A stretch of 64,000 nucleotides of DNA from Gigaspora rosea (GCA_003550325.1 QKWP01000610.1:8204-72203), one strand, 5' to 3'. Shown: positions 1 through 11,954, counted from the stretch's first letter. Notes: a model not told the origin generated them from the letters alone. Program-made: numbers and translations.

Positions 1-425
1 CTCGGTGAGTGCGTAAGTTACCGAAGTGTAGGTAATACCTGTGTGGGACAGGGACTGCTCTACCAAGTTTACCTGCGAGGATAAATTAGTCCTAAGGGGA
101 TGTAGGTAGCATCCGGGACTGTCTTCGACTGACTAATGTATCGGAGGGCTGTACCGGTGATCACAAGTAGGATTGACATGCGAAGCGTTGGACCAGAGGG
201 TTTAAATAGGCAATCCCCTAGTTGGGTTGTAGGTATGGCAACTAGTGTAGAACCTTCGGGCAGACTACTTAAATTAGACAACCAAAAGTTGTACGTGTGG
301 CTAGTTGTACTCTCATTCAATGTAACTCAATTGTGGGTGCGCCCAAAAAGGCACCCTTGATCTACAGGCTTGATTAAATAAACTCTCACCCAAAGCGGAA
401 ACTTTAACACAAAAAAAAAAAAAAA
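1..425 (+). mobile_element. Long SINE-like repeat, copy S1 (3' part, A-tailed)
   Basis: The plus strand here is the reverse complement of sequence seen again at 1960-2180, 14250-14560 and 59415-59660. Shared landmarks include a block around CTTCGGGC and one ending in GGTAATACCTGTGTGGG. The copy runs off the left edge of the window, so its tRNA-like head is not visible. It ends in an A-run at about 410-424, consistent with a retroposed 3' tail. It belongs to the family whose best copy lies at 14153-15196. Short open frames within it look incidental. Confidence 0.75.
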
Positions 426-1119
426 TAATAGGTACAAAAAATTTAATGTACTTTACGAGTATATTTATATTAATTTTTTTTTTTTATATTAAAGGTGTAG
501 CTCCTGCCCCAAACTTTATTAATACTTAAACAAATTGATATATGGCAGCGCCTTTTATACATACATATAATATACATGTATTAAGACTAGGACTTCAGGC
601 TGTGAAACCTTTTATCCATGACTAAAACCCACCAGAGCCTTCCATATTTTCATTTATATAGTTGATCTGGATTTGTACACCCCTCTTCAACCAACAATTA
701 GTATCCACATATCCGCTACTTTACCCACATTATCTAATATCATTATTTTCAATTTGGTGTATGTTATCAAGTAGACGCTTTATGCTTCCAAATTGGTATA
801 TCCAGAAAATTTCTTACTAGCATACTTTTTAGGTGTTCGTATCTCAAGCCATGCAGCTGTCTCTACCCAATTGGATAAGTATATCAAGCCTGCATGCTGC
901 TGCAACTAGCTGATTTTTCTGTGACTTGGGGACCCAGGATTTAACATTTCGAATTCGACAATATGCGAACAATCTTTCTGCTATGGTGGCGAGGTTCCTG
1001 GGCATGTTTCGCAAATGCTTCTAGTGCTAGATATAGTTGAATGACATTATGAGACTAGGGAAAACCCGATTACTACTACATATATTTATACTAGCATATA
1101 CTCGTATTGGTGGTCCCAG
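426..1119. other. AT-rich stretch without recognisable gene
   Basis: Contains a T-run near 474-486 and mixed sequence with no convincing open frame. It may include the diverged 3' part of the SINE-like copy that is recognisable from about 1120, but I cannot align it by eye. Confidence 0.4.
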
Positions 1120-1680
1120 ATCCTCTTAACATCTGAAGACTCTCATATGGGTACGCCCAGAGCTTTGTTGGGTCTTGACATGTACACGCCTCTATGCTTC
1201 CGCTTCTTATTGGCCGATTAGTTTCGTCTGCTCTTGCAAAGTTCACTAAACCCAGTATCTAGTCAGTCACTCTTTGGATCCTTTTCCCCAGTCATTCCAG
1301 ACTACCAATTCAGTTGGCCTGGAAGGATCAGTCTACCAGGCTTTAAGTGCCTAAGGTCTCTCTTTCCTTGGTACATGCTTCTATAATGCATGCACTTTTC
1401 CTCTAGTGCGACTTCAGTGGCTAGGTTGGTAGGCCCTCTTTTGCCATAGGGCTCTTGCCCATCCAGTTTTCTTAGTTAGTCATTACTGAGATCCTTTTCC
1501 CCGGTACTGTCGAAAGTCAAGCTACCTTTCTACTTGGAACTTGCCAAACAGGTTTTAATTGTTCCGGTCTCTTGTATTTGTCCATGTAACTTACACAACT
1601 AAGCCAAAGCTTTCATTTAAGATGATAGTACCAAGGTTACAAATAATATACCCGACCAATCGATGAACATATTTATATTA
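1120..1680 (-). mobile_element. Long SINE-like repeat, copy S2 (diverged, headless)
   Basis: Matches the body of copies at 4640-5080 and 59820-59950 in the same order: a CTTGCCAAAC block (near 1548), a GGTTCC/GGTCTC block, and a GTACCAAGGTTACA block (near 1630). It lacks the tRNA-like head and the T-loop-like box, so it is 5' truncated relative to the minus-strand copies. Its minus-strand reading still carries a PVWQVPSRKV-like peptide, which matches other copies. Confidence 0.65.
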
Positions 1681-1879
1681 ATTCTACTTTTTAAAATAAT
1701 TAAAATTATTTAATTTTTTGCAATTTACACAATTGCTAAAATTAAAAATTAATTAAAATAATCTATATAGTAAAAGTTAATTTTTTACTAAGTTAACTAA
1801 ATTTCAAAATTAAATAAAAATTATTCAGTATAACAAATTTATATAAACTTCAAATTTTTATAAAATTTTAAGAAATATA

Positions 1880-2185
1880 TTTTTTTTTTTTTATACCTTC
1901 GCAATATCGCATGAAGGCGGATTTTTATTAGGTTTTTGAATAATACATTTTTGGTTAACGAGAGTACATGTAGCCACACGTGCAACTTTTGGTTGCCTAA
2001 TTTAAGTAGTCCGCCCGAAGGTTCTACACTATATGCCGTACCTGTAACCTAACTAGGAGGTTACCCATTTAAACTCTCTGGTGTCCCCCGTCCTGTATCA
2101 CCTCAGAATCACGCCAACACATAACCTCGTGCTGCTTCAATTGAAGACCACCCAGGTTGACATCTGCTATACTACTTGTACCCTA
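1880..2185 (-). mobile_element. Long SINE-like repeat, copy S3, 3' segment
   Basis: A T-run at about 1880-1893 (the A-tail of a minus-strand element) is followed by the same landmarks as S1 and S4: CAACTTTTGGTTGCC and CCGAAGGTTCTAC. The copy is cut at 2185 by a 2.28 kb hAT element whose 8-bp target duplication ends exactly here. The remainder of this copy resumes at 4465. Confidence 0.75.
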
Positions 2186-3269
2186 TAGTGAATTGACTCG
2201 ATTATATGATACTTGATCATTGATCGACTTAGGTCAATGATCGAGCACCAATTAATAGGCTCGAGCAACAATAGGTCAATCAATGATCGATTATACTGAT
2301 CGATCAAATAAGTATATATTTGATCGATCAAAATGTTTTTAATATGATTAGAAAAATGTAAGATTTTAATGGGGATTGTGCATCAAATGACCAATAGGGT
2401 TTCAGAGTTAACTTATTTTGAAGTTCGAGTCCTATTTCCGTTTTGAAATTTCAAAGAATTATAACTATCGCTTAAAATTTTTTTAAATTAATATATCATC
2501 AATTAAATTTTTTTTAATAATTATCATGCTTAAATTTTTTTTTTAAAAAAAAATCTTTAATATATTATTGCTTAAAGTTTCTTAAAAATTCTTTATATCA
2601 TCATTTAAATTTTTTTTAAAAAACTCTAGTATATATTTATTACTTATTATATTATATAAAAAAGCTTACAAGTAAAAATAAATAGGATCCATAGATCACT
2701 TATTTTAAACAAATACGTCGCTAATTTAATTCGAAATTAGAATCCTGAACCTTAGTCTAAAACCTCCTAATATATTAATTGTTAAATAATTGTCGCATAG
2801 TTTTGAAAAAAAATGAAGGATCGGGTCAGCAAAAGGTAATATGAAAGAAGACATGAGTGTCTCACATCAGTGTCATAAGGTCATAAGAGTCAAATTGGAA
2901 TCAGGTGTCGATATGGTGTGATTTTAGTATCGATGATGGAATGATTAGTTATTGATTAATTAAAAATAGAAAAGTATGATAGAGAAATAAATAAAAATTA
3001 GTCTTTATAAACATACAAAAGGGTAACTCTCGTATACCCGAATTAGGCTTAACTATATAAAATGTCCATCCATCACGCTATTTACCAAACAGAAGATTAA
3101 ACGTAATATTTCCTATTCGTGCGAAGTGATAGGATATCACTTGATCGAAAAGTAGAACAGCCTTCGCCTCAAAAACACTATTACAGGTAAGAACATTGCA
3201 TGTGATAATCAGAAAATGGTGCAGAAGAAGGGGACGGCATGGGAAGATCAATGACAGCAATAGTATAAT

Positions 3270-3384
3270 TAGTGCTCGGCACAATCAAGATCAACTAAAA
3301 CAAAATATAGTATTGGATCATTTGGTGTCCGACTTAGTCACAAGTATTTGACTGTCAAATTTTGGTTGATTATGCCGAGCACTA
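3270..3384. mobile_element. 115-bp hAT MITE nested in the 2.28 kb element
   Basis: Termini TAGTGCTCGGCA and TGCCGAGCACTA are inverted repeats that continue imperfectly inward (AATCAA / TTGATT). The flanks AGTATAAT (3262-3269) and GGTATAAT (3385-3392) match at 7 of 8 bases, the hAT duplication length. It has no coding capacity. Confidence 0.75.
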
Positions 3385-4039
3385 GGTATAATGCATGGAA
3401 TTACGAATTGGAAGGTTCAAGTAAGTATAAGAATTGGTGACGACGTAGCCAGATCTGCAGGTGCTTGAACTTAAATTCGTGCGACCTGCCCAACTCGCTC
3501 CAAGATGAAGACACTTATTCTATCGTTTCTTCACTTCAGGCACATTTCTTCACTTAAAGCCAGCTTGCTTCAGCAGGAAGGGAATAACTCCACCAGCTTC
3601 AATCCTACGGCAACTTCGCTTCTCAATCATGATTCTACAAATTTCAACAAAAGCGCCTCCGGCGCTTTTCATGAGATTATATAAATTTATTGATCATTTT
3701 CGTACCTCATATTATAATTATTTTTGGTGTCACAAAATCTTTCTAATGGTGTTACGTAGTCACCTGTGTAATGATCTCGTACGTATGTACGTATTTGATA
3801 TGATTGTTAAATAAGTAGCTGCGCAACGCAGTTGCGCAAACCAGGAATGATGAAAATATGAAATTTAAAGGAAACTTTGAAATTGTGTTAGACTTATACA
3901 TGTTATAGACACTATTTCGGTTTTGACGAATATATTTTGGCATTGAATTTTGAGATGAAAGCTCTAAAATTTCGCAGCAATCTCATTAAAAATCAGTGCC
4001 GAAATACTCTACAACTTGCATAAAGTCACAGGCATAATT

Positions 4040-4190
4040 CTATAACCTGTATAATAATTATTATAAGTTTAAAGTGCAATTGATTTATATCTATCTATTA
4101 AATAAATATAATAAACAACGAAATATTCAAATAATATTCTTATTTAAATATATGATGCAGACAAGCATTACACCAGGTAATGCTAATTCT
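4040..4190 (+). repeat. Dispersed direct repeat shared with 25230-25395
   Basis: A block containing ATAAGTTTAAAGTG, CTATTAAATAAATATAATAA, ACGAAATATT and TTACACC(A/G)GGT(A/G)ATGCTA occurs here and again at about 25258-25390 in the same orientation. It lies just inside the right arm of the 2.28 kb hAT element, so a related element probably contributed the second copy. Confidence 0.65.
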
Positions 4191-4464
4191 TTATAATTCC
4201 AGTAATTAAGTTCCAGTCTATAGAACGTATAGCTGTTGTTAAGAAGGAATCAGAATCACGAAGGTTACACAGCTGCCTAATTTTTAATTTGATAATCGAT
4301 CAATGATTACCCAATGATTGATCGATTATATGTGCTCGAGCTTATAAATTATATGTTTGATCGATTATACTCGATTAAATAACATAATCGATTTTTGATC
4401 GATCATTGAAAAATTTTTTTAATCAATCATCGATTAACGATTTTTTTGTCGAGTCAATTCACTA

Positions 4465-5192
4465 GTATCCTAATTCTATAGATAATCTAGTAGGGTTCTT
4501 ATACTACCGGATTGCCCTAGGGAGGGTGTAGTACATACCCCCTAATCTTTCTATGTCCTACACATTTCTAGATTAGGTATTGAATACCTTTACAATGGCC
4601 GAGGCCACCACTAGCAGTCAGGGCTAACCATTGAACCACACGGTATCCTTGCTCTTGCAAGGTTCATTCCGATCCTGATACCTACATCACTAGTCCTATA
4701 ACCAATCCCTCCCAAACTACCAAACTAGTTAGCCCGGATGGGTCGTTGTACCTTGGCTTTAGGTGCCTTTTTTGGTTAACTTCCTTTGGTTCCTAATTCT
4801 ACAGCATAGGACCTTTTCCTCCGGTACGTCTCTGGCGGCCAGGTTGGTGCCCCACTTGCCCCGAGGTGTTCGTCCAGCTCTTCGGTTTCAAATTCTGGAT
4901 CTGCAGTATCGTCAAAGATCTTCACTACCTCCTTACTCGGGTCTTGCCAAACGGGTTTCAAATATTCTGGTTCCTTGGATTTGTCTGTGTCACAAAACAC
5001 AACTTCGCCCGAAAGCTCCCATTTGAAATGGTAACCAAGGACTACAGGTAATGTACCCAACCGATCGTCGAATAAATGTTACCGGTACACAGGCCTATTT
5101 TTCTAAACCATCTCCAGTGGGATTTGAACTCTAGACCTGTCGCTTGGGGGTGACAACTTAACAACTTCCCTAAGTTGCCACACCCTTTAAGA
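4465..5192 (-). mobile_element. Long SINE-like repeat, copy S3, 5' segment with tRNA-like head
   Basis: Continues the copy broken at 2186. On the minus strand its 5' end (near 5190) is tRNA-like: TGGCAACTTAGGG resembles a box A, and GTTCAAATCC (complement at about 5111-5120) matches the box B consensus GWTCRANNCC. The body matches S2, S4 and S5. The minus frame through 4776-5060 carries a KPVWQDPSKEV peptide that recurs in other copies. An insertion-generated 8-bp duplication ties this segment to 1880-2185. Confidence 0.75.
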
Positions 5193-5266
5193 AATATTAA
5201 GTTGGTTATTACCTTTAAATATTAGAATTAAATTACTAAATTAAAATTAGCAAATTACTAAATATA

Positions 5267-5552
5267 GGGGTCATCTAAAGCCAGGTGCGTTCATGTGATA
5301 GAAAGCCAATCAAATCGTAAAATTTGATCTTTACAGATCAGCCTGACGAGACAAAAACAAAGAAAAAAAGTGAAAAACGCCGAAAATACAAAAAACGAGT
5401 GTCTAAACCTGTCTAGGAGCATTAATAAAAAATGCCAGGAAGACAATTTTATTTATAAGCAAAGCCCTAACCCTAATCCCTAACTAACCCTTACACTAAT
5501 TTTAATTAAATAATCAAAAAACATATGAACGCACCTGGCTTTAGCCATCCCC
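5267..5552. mobile_element. ~286-bp MITE with 28-bp inverted ends (family G, copy 1)
   Basis: The left end GGGGTCATCTAAAGCCAGGT and the right end ending in CCTGGCTTTAGCCATCCCC are near-perfect inverted repeats extending to about 28 bp. Flanks are TA on both sides within AAATATA/TAAATATA. The interior holds a telomere-like CCCTAACCCTAATCCCTAAC tract (about 5463-5482). A second copy lies at 7430-7718. No open frame of note. Confidence 0.75.
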
Positions 5553-5607
5553 TAAATATAGTAATTTTTATTACTACAGTATGGACAGTAAAAAACATCC
5601 AATCTAT

Positions 5608-5870
5608 TAGGTTCCTCAAATTCAAATCAAATCAAATATTGGATCAATTTGAATTTGATCAAATCAAATTGACCCTAATTTGAATTTGATTTGATTCAAA
5701 TATTTGAATTTGAATTTGATTTGAATTTGAATTTTTAATAGTAATTTTCAAATCAAATCAAATTTGGCCATATTTGAATTGATCAAATCAAATATAGTCA
5801 AATTTGAATTTGAATTTGATCAAATATTTGATTCAAATATTTGAAGATCAAATCAAATTGCGGAACCCTA
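5608..5870. mobile_element. 263-bp hAT MITE filled with TTTGAATTTGATC words
   Basis: The ends TAGGTTCC and GGAACCCTA are a YARNG-type inverted pair (one G apparently lost on the left). A perfect 8-bp target duplication CAATCTAT flanks it (5600-5607 and 5871-5878). The interior is a palindromic field of AAATTTGA/TCAAATTC words. The same family, larger and carrying a nested insertion, is at 61090-61718 in the opposite orientation. Confidence 0.85.
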
Positions 5871-5885
5871 CAATCTATACATATA

Positions 5886-6659
5886 GGCGCCAATAGCGTA
5901 GCAGAAGTTCGTTTTGATTGGTTGTTAAAATATCCCGAAATAATATCGATCACACCTCGAATAGATTACCGGCTATACCCGAATAAAGTTTATTACGAAC
6001 TTTTAATACTCTCTAAAGATGCTTTTACAGTACATTTAATACAGTTTAATAATTACTGTTTTAATTTAAATTTCACGAAATATATATCTATATTATTTAT
6101 TACACGATAAATATATTATTTTACAAAAAATACTTTAAATCAGCTTCACAATACATTATTACACATACTCAAAAACCCTAAACACTATCCCTATTACAAC
6201 TTTTTGTATCTATAAACATTATTTTATAAATTATATTCATAGCCTAAATATATACAATAAAAGGTTTTAGAATAGTAATTTAAAATAGTACTTTTTTTTT
6301 TTACTTGTAAGATAAACAAGCCCAGTTAAAACAACATCTCACAATTTCACTTACTAATTGCTTAGATTACCAAACTACTTTCCTGACTTTTTAAAATATT
6401 CACTTCTCATTTAGTTTCTTGAACTACTGTATCTTACTGTATTTCTTATTGAAAAACAGTAGATTTAAAGACGAAAAATAGGTTGCTTAAGTTTATTGTT
6501 TTGTTACGTATTACAAAAAAAAATTTTTATATAGCGTGATGATTTTTACTAATAAAAGTATTTTAAAAATTACAATTGACTATATAAATAAATGATCATC
6601 ACCAATCATGTTTATTCAAATTTTAGCCAATCAAAACGAACTTCTGCTATGCTGGCGCC
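5886..6659. mobile_element. 0.77 kb element with GGCGCC inverted ends
   Basis: The left end reads GGCGCCAATAGCGTAGCAGA and the right end ends TCTGCTATGCTGGCGCC. They are inverted repeats with a 3-bp indel and continue as AGTTCGTTTTGATTGG. No target duplication is clear. An open frame starting near 5841 overlaps the left end but looks like chance coding through the repeat. Classification is open. Confidence 0.6.
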
Positions 6660-7429
6660 AATTTTGAGTGCTTATATAATTAATTCTAATTGGCTAATTT
6701 TTATGCAATTGATTTTGATTAGCTAAAAGCCTATATATATTTTCTTTTTTTTATATTAAGGGTAAAGTTTACTCTATGTCAATCACTTGTAAATCACATG
6801 TACATCATATGATTTGATTGGCTAGTTTTGTGTTGTTATCTGCAAACTTTATTTATTACCCACAAAATTTATTAACTTTGTAAGTAAATTTTTAACATGC
6901 TAACTTAGTTAATATAGATTTTTTTTTTGATATTTTAATAAAACAAGTATTCAAAAACAGGTTTAGTAATATTTTATAATGTTATATTTATTTTTATATA
7001 ACTTATCCGTAGTAATTGTGTTGTGTAATCTAATTTATATAGTAAAGTCATAATTAGTATTATACATATACTTTACTTTCAAATGACAATTTTTTAAACT
7101 TATATAAACTTTAATGCCTTATAACTTCCTTAAAATTAAAAATAAGAAAAATTCCTTTAACAGAATGTAGTTTATTTAAAAATCTATTAATTTGTTAGAG
7201 GGTTTTTTGATTTAATTTTTTTTAAAAAAGTTATAACAATTTAAAGTTTTACTAATAACGAGTAGATATCTTTTACTGTCTGGTACTATATATATAAAAA
7301 TTAATAAATAAATTTTTAAAAATTATAAAACTTTTAAAATATATACAATTTGGTATGCTAAGTAATTTTATTTAAAAAAAATTGCTAGTTTACTTCATAA
7401 AAAATTAAGTTTATAGATTACTATATTTA
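6660..7429. other. AT-rich stretch, no feature recognised
   Basis: Long runs of A and T with CCAATCA-type boxes. No open frame, repeat pair or RNA signal that I can support. Confidence 0.5.
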
Positions 7430-7718
7430 AGGATCGTCTAAAGCGGAGTCAAATCATGTGATTAACCGCCAATCAAATTATAGAATTTTGACGATTGCTA
7501 GTGAAACAAAACAAGAAATAAAAACCAAAACCTAAAATATACAAAAAAAGCAGTCTAAACCTACCTCAAATAGGTTAATCAAAAATGTCAGGAAGGTAAT
7601 TTTGCTTATATATAACTACCTAAAACCTAAACCAACCCTAATATAGAATGACCCTAACCCTAAAGTTAATTGAGAAAATTATTAAGAAATATGAGTTGAC
7701 TCCGCTTTAGATATCCCC
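7430..7718. mobile_element. ~289-bp MITE (family G, copy 2)
   Basis: Left end GGATCGTCTAAAGCGGAGTC and right end ending in GACTCCGCTTTAGATATCCCC mirror each other and match copy 1 in layout: CCAATCAAAT near the left arm, a GTCTAAACCT box, ATGTCAGGAAG, and a CCCTAACCCTAA tract (about 7651-7662). The arms share only the TCTAAAGC core with copy 1, so they have diverged more than the interior. Confidence 0.7.
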
Positions 7719-7939
7719 TATATTTAGTAATTCAAGTTATTATAAAAACATATTAAAATTTAGCAAATTGCAATAATATAAAAAGCTAAAATTTACTAAA
7801 ATTTAATTATTTTAAAAACTAAGTTATAGTATTAAATTTTTTAACATTTTTTTTATTTCAATGATATAGATTTAAAGAATTTATAGCATTATTTTTAGCT
7901 CAATCTTATTTATTTAGCTCTATATAATTTTTAAAAAGT

Positions 7940-8610
7940 ATATATCAAATAATTTCGTCTTTCAAGTAAAATAGGTCAAAAACAATTTCGTCTTCAAATT
8001 TTAATTTCGGGTTTTAGAACCCGAAATGCTTTCGTCCTCATGTATAGTTTGGACTGATCCGGGTTAATCAAAATTTTCGTGATTTGATTAGTCCATTATA
8101 TCGGGTAACCCCGTGATGTACGAAACTCCCAAAAAATTTTTTTTTAAATATCTCAATTTTTTATTATGCAAATCAATTTCCACTTATAATTGAAAAATGT
8201 AGCGTGTGTTAAAATTTAACAAAAATCTGATTTTCATTTTTGGGCAGTATTGGTCCTTTCTATTGCAACAGCCCCATATTATTTTAAAAAATTTTAATTT
8301 TTTTATTAAATATAAAAATCAAAAAGTCAAATAATAAAAAGTTCTCCAATACTAATAAAATTTTAAAATAAGTGTATTTTGATCTTCTGAACAAGTTTAC
8401 TTGAACTACTTTAATTGATTTATATAGTAAATTTTGAACTTTACTATATAGCGACTGTAATCGATCATGGGGTCAAAGATGTTTTTGAATTTTTTTAATA
8501 TTATAAAAGATAAAATTTGATTTGTCAATTGTTTGATCACAGGGAGGTTGAACCAGTGTTGAACCTATATAAACCCAAAATATGTAATTTATTGCACTTC
8601 CTTTAGCATA
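7940..8610. repeat. Composite of two dispersed repeats
   Basis: Part one, about 7940-8046, contains repeated ATTTCGTCTTC boxes and is almost identical (about 107 bp) to 35047-35153. Sequence at about 8040-8260 shares blocks with the element at 19441-19778 (TTTTTTATTATGCAAATC). Part two, about 8330-8610, parallels 18106-18380: CTCCAATACT, GTGTATTTTGATC, GACTTTACTAT-like and CCTAT.TAAACCC blocks in the same order. No coding potential is seen. Confidence 0.65.
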
Positions 8611-9579
8611 TAGCTAACTTACTTTTTTGTCAAAATAACCTATATTTTGCTACTAAATAAAGTTGTTTAAAGCACAATTTTAAATATAATTTTTGTTTTA
8701 AAATTAGTAAATATTTGGTTTTGACAAAGTTATATTTTGAAATAGTGCAAAATTAACAAAATTTCAATATGGTTATTAAGCTTAATTTTTCTTTTTTTCT
8801 TGTTTTATATATTTGTAAAATTTAATTTTAAGTTAATTAGTTAAGCCAAGAAAGATCTTAAACCAAAAGTTTATAATAAATTAATAAATTTTTATTATAA
8901 TTTTTATTATAAACTTATTTCAAAGAGACATGTTTTATAACTATTAAATAACTTTGTTTAATATAAAATTTTATATATAATAGCACTTTTAAAACTAAAA
9001 ATTTTTTTCTTTTAAAAAATTTTATTAAGAAAATATACAAAATTTGCAAAATTTTAAAAAAGTAGTTTAAATAACCTTAATTTACTATTTTTGATATACT
9101 TAACTTCAAAATTTGAAAAAAAGTTAATATATAAGTTAAAAATAATATAAGGAAAGTAACAAAAATTAGTTGATTTTTTAGAAGGAAAAGGTGTAAAAAA
9201 AAAAAGTTGAAATTATATATAAGAACCTAACTATATATATATTAAAGAAGAGAGAGAGGAATAGGGCTCTGATAAAAAATAATCAGATAATTAATAACAC
9301 GGCCCTAAGAATTAAAGTTTATAGTAAATTAATATGTTTTTATTATAAGTTTTTATTATAATTTATCATCTGGCATGATATGTCCTATGACTAATAATGG
9401 TTGAGTACTATCTCAATTACATTGAATATACTGCTTGAGAACACCCTTAGTCAACTAAATCAACTTTATAAATTAATACCAAATCGACTATAAACACTAA
9501 TCATTATGCTCACTTTAAGTACTATATATATATTATTTTATTAAGGTAATACTAGCAAAAATATTATCCAAAATCCAAA
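8611..9579. other. AT-rich stretch with one arm of an inverted repeat
   Basis: Mostly anonymous. The segment at about 9172-9310 (GTTGAAATTATATATAAGAA and flanks) recurs inverted at about 9830-9945, which is inserted in the methyltransferase relic that follows. The two may be copies of one short element or the arms of a larger one. Otherwise nothing recognised. Confidence 0.5.
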
Positions 9580-10140
9580 AAAAAATTTCCTGCTATAAAT
9601 AAACAATTAATGCTTTGTATTACTGATAGAATGCTAAAAATGATACCAAAAAAGCGTGTTTATTTATATAACATATGTGTAATTTAAGCTTTCTTAAAAA
9701 TACCTATTTTTTTTTTTTTGCAAATACTCTTTGTTTAGAGTATATTTTACCACATTTTTTTTTATTTGATTTTTAAACTCTTCTGCTAAATTTGCTGAAC
9801 TATCACTTTCTGTAAAAGCCATGTCATTAATTACCTGATTATTTTTTATCAGAGGTCTACTCCCCTTCTTCTTCCTTAATATATATATAGTCAGGTTCTT
9901 ATATATAATTTCAACTTTTTTTAACCCTTTCTAAAAAATCATCTGATTTTTGTCACACCCCTAAATATAATTCTTGTATCCTGTAAAAGTTTTATATGGT
10001 CCACAACAACATTATAAGTAAACTCTTCACCTTTAAGTAGAATTTTTGCTATTTAAGATAATACAAATTTTGCTTTTCTAGTTATTTTAAGATAATATTC
10101 TGATTTTGTTAATAGATCAAAATCAATTTCACATTCTTAG
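9580..10140 (-). pseudogene. Decayed methyltransferase copy C (last exon and 3' flank)
   Basis: The minus strand aligns with the 3' flank and last exon of the intact gene at 26805-27937. Shared landmarks are CATATGTGTAATTTAAGCTT (about 9670-9689, versus about 26773-26792), GCAAATACTCTTT, and further upstream ATCAAAATCAATT (about 10116-10128). The exon is interrupted at about 9830-9945 by a copy of the repeat seen inverted at 9172-9310, and frames are broken. The SAM-binding part is not present here. It is a dead remnant of a local gene duplication or of duplicated flanking DNA. Confidence 0.65.
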
Positions 10141-10142
10141 TA

Positions 10143-11040
10143 CTATGAAAAGATATTTCTAAATTTGGTCCAGTACAAAAATATTTGTACACTAAACAAA
10201 ATAAAAGATTCTGCCAATAATATCCAAAAACTTTTTTTGACGATCACTTGGACCAAATTTCTAATGAAAGAAAACAAAAAGTTCTTTGTTGCAATGGCAT
10301 TAGTAGTATCACAGAACCTATAGTTTTTACAAAAATCAACTTTCTCTGTTCTGAGAAACTCCTTTGATATATTTGGCATACAAACCAAAAGTGTTTTGGT
10401 ACAAGATAACTAGCAAAAGGTGGTGCTTTTGTATGAAAAATTTTGGTAAAGTCATTACTTTTATTCTATCAACAAAATAACCTGTGACAATATAAAGGAG
10501 AACAACAAAGAAATGAGTTTTTTGACTATACTTTCCTTTAAATTTCTTACAAGTGATTTTTTTGTATCAGTCTTCTCATTTTCCTAGCAGTTTTTAAAAT
10601 TTTTAACAAAAGTGATAATTTGGTTTGCCCCCTTTAAAAGATCAGCATTGTTTATTTTTCCAAATTCAGACAGACTTAGTAGAATACAACCACGTAATAT
10701 ATTTGTTTATGAATATGGTTTTGATGCTACTCTATACAATATTGCTCTAGTCGATGATTAAGAAATATCCGAGATTGGTCATACTGTCAGAAGAAGATAT
10801 ATGGGGGTAGTCAGTAAAAAAGGGACAATTTTTTCTAAGTAAAAGTTTTCTCGACTTTAAGCTTAAATATTTTAACAAAAATCTTAATAAATTTAATAAA
10901 CTTTTTTTTATTTTAATTCTATATAATTTCAAGATTAAAATTAGCAAATTTGATTAAATTGTTATTAAAATATTTTAATTTAAAAATTAAAAAATTTTAC
11001 TAAAAATAATTTGTTCCTTTTCTACTGACTCACCCTCATA
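10143..11040. other. Anonymous stretch with possible coding remnant on minus strand
   Basis: Minus-strand frames in 10143-10400 are less AT-biased than the surroundings and look like a decayed coding segment (for example KNYRFCDTTNAIATKNF), but I recognise no family. The rest to 11040 is AT-rich with no feature. Confidence 0.3.
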
Positions 11041-11570
11041 TATTAAGGCGTAGCTATACAATAGAGATATACAATAGTTGTATTTATTATATAATTTTTA
11101 TTAAGCCTAGCACGGGTTATAATAGTGTGCACTTTTTTCTTTTTTCTTTGTTTTTGGTTTGTTTTTTTTGTTAGACTAGCCTTTGTTTTTATACCATGTA
11201 GTTTTTTTTCTTGTTTGTTTTTCTCTTCCATTTTTCAGTTTGTTCTTTTTTTCTTTTTTTTGTTATTTCTCGTTTTTATGGCTTTTGCTTTTTTTTTTTA
11301 TCCTCTTTTATTATTTTGTCCTTAATAAATTCCTTGTTAGTTAAAGAAATACAAAGAAAATAAGAAGCCCTTTTGGTATGGCACTTAGGCTAGTTTAATA
11401 TAGCCTCTAGTTTTTAGCTTAAGCTTTAAATTAGTATGGCAGGTTGCACTTAGGCACTTTATGAGCAGCCAAGTAATGCTAGATTTGCAAATTAGGAGTA
11501 AACAAGTATATTAATATAGCAATATACTTAGTATCTTAATAAAATACTAATGAAACTGTCTAAGTAAAAA
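11041..11570 (+). repeat. Pyrimidine-rich dispersed repeat, relative of 35900-36430
   Basis: A strongly strand-asymmetric T/C-rich block (about 11125-11320) is followed by AAGAAGCCCTTTTGGTATGG, an AGGTTGCACTTAGG box and GTAATGCTAGA. The same order with lower identity occurs at about 35940-36360 (GGAGAAGTCC, CAGGTCACATTTAGG, GATGATGCTAAA). It could be an LTR or a non-autonomous element. No ends are defined, and the phenylalanine-rich open frame here is a composition artefact. Confidence 0.45.
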
Positions 11571-11954
11571 AAAAATTTGTACATCAAATAAAAATTAATA
11601 AAAAAATTTTTATATATGAACTTAATAATTTTTTTAAAAAAATTATTTTTAGATTATGGAAAAGTTTATTATAGTTTTTATTTAATTATTTTATGGATTT
11701 TAAAAATGGTGTACTTGCACCATAGTGCATCCCAGATCACCCTATATTATGTGATTGATAGCGCACTTTGGATTACTTGATCGTTATAATCACAACGTTA
11801 ATAGTTTATATGGTATGTACATTTTTTATTTAATTTATTAAGAATTTAACTTATACAAAAATTATATTTTATTTAAAAATAATGATTTTGTATCAACTAC
11901 CTGATCACAATTACTAATAAAACTACTCTAATATCTAATAGCAACTACTTCATT

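Larger units (their letters stand above)
2186..4464. mobile_element. hAT-type non-autonomous element, 2.28 kb, inserted in a SINE-like copy
   Basis: The ends are perfect 16-bp inverted repeats, TAGTGAATTGACTCGA and its complement, fitting the hAT consensus YARNG. The flanks GTACCCTA (2178-2185) and GTATCCTA (4465-4472) form an 8-bp target duplication with one C-to-T difference. Both subterminal zones (about 2205-2330 and 4290-4445) are packed with TGATCGATCA-like words in inverted orientation, plausible transposase-binding repeats. No transposase-like frame is visible; open frames are short and unlike known families. It contains a second, 115-bp hAT MITE. Confidence 0.8.

Noticed and set aside
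2186-4464. Tc1/mariner element with TA duplication
   Set aside because: TA flanks exist, but the fuller reading with TAGTG ends and 8-bp GTACCCTA/GTATCCTA flanks fits hAT better; the same applies to 3270-3384.
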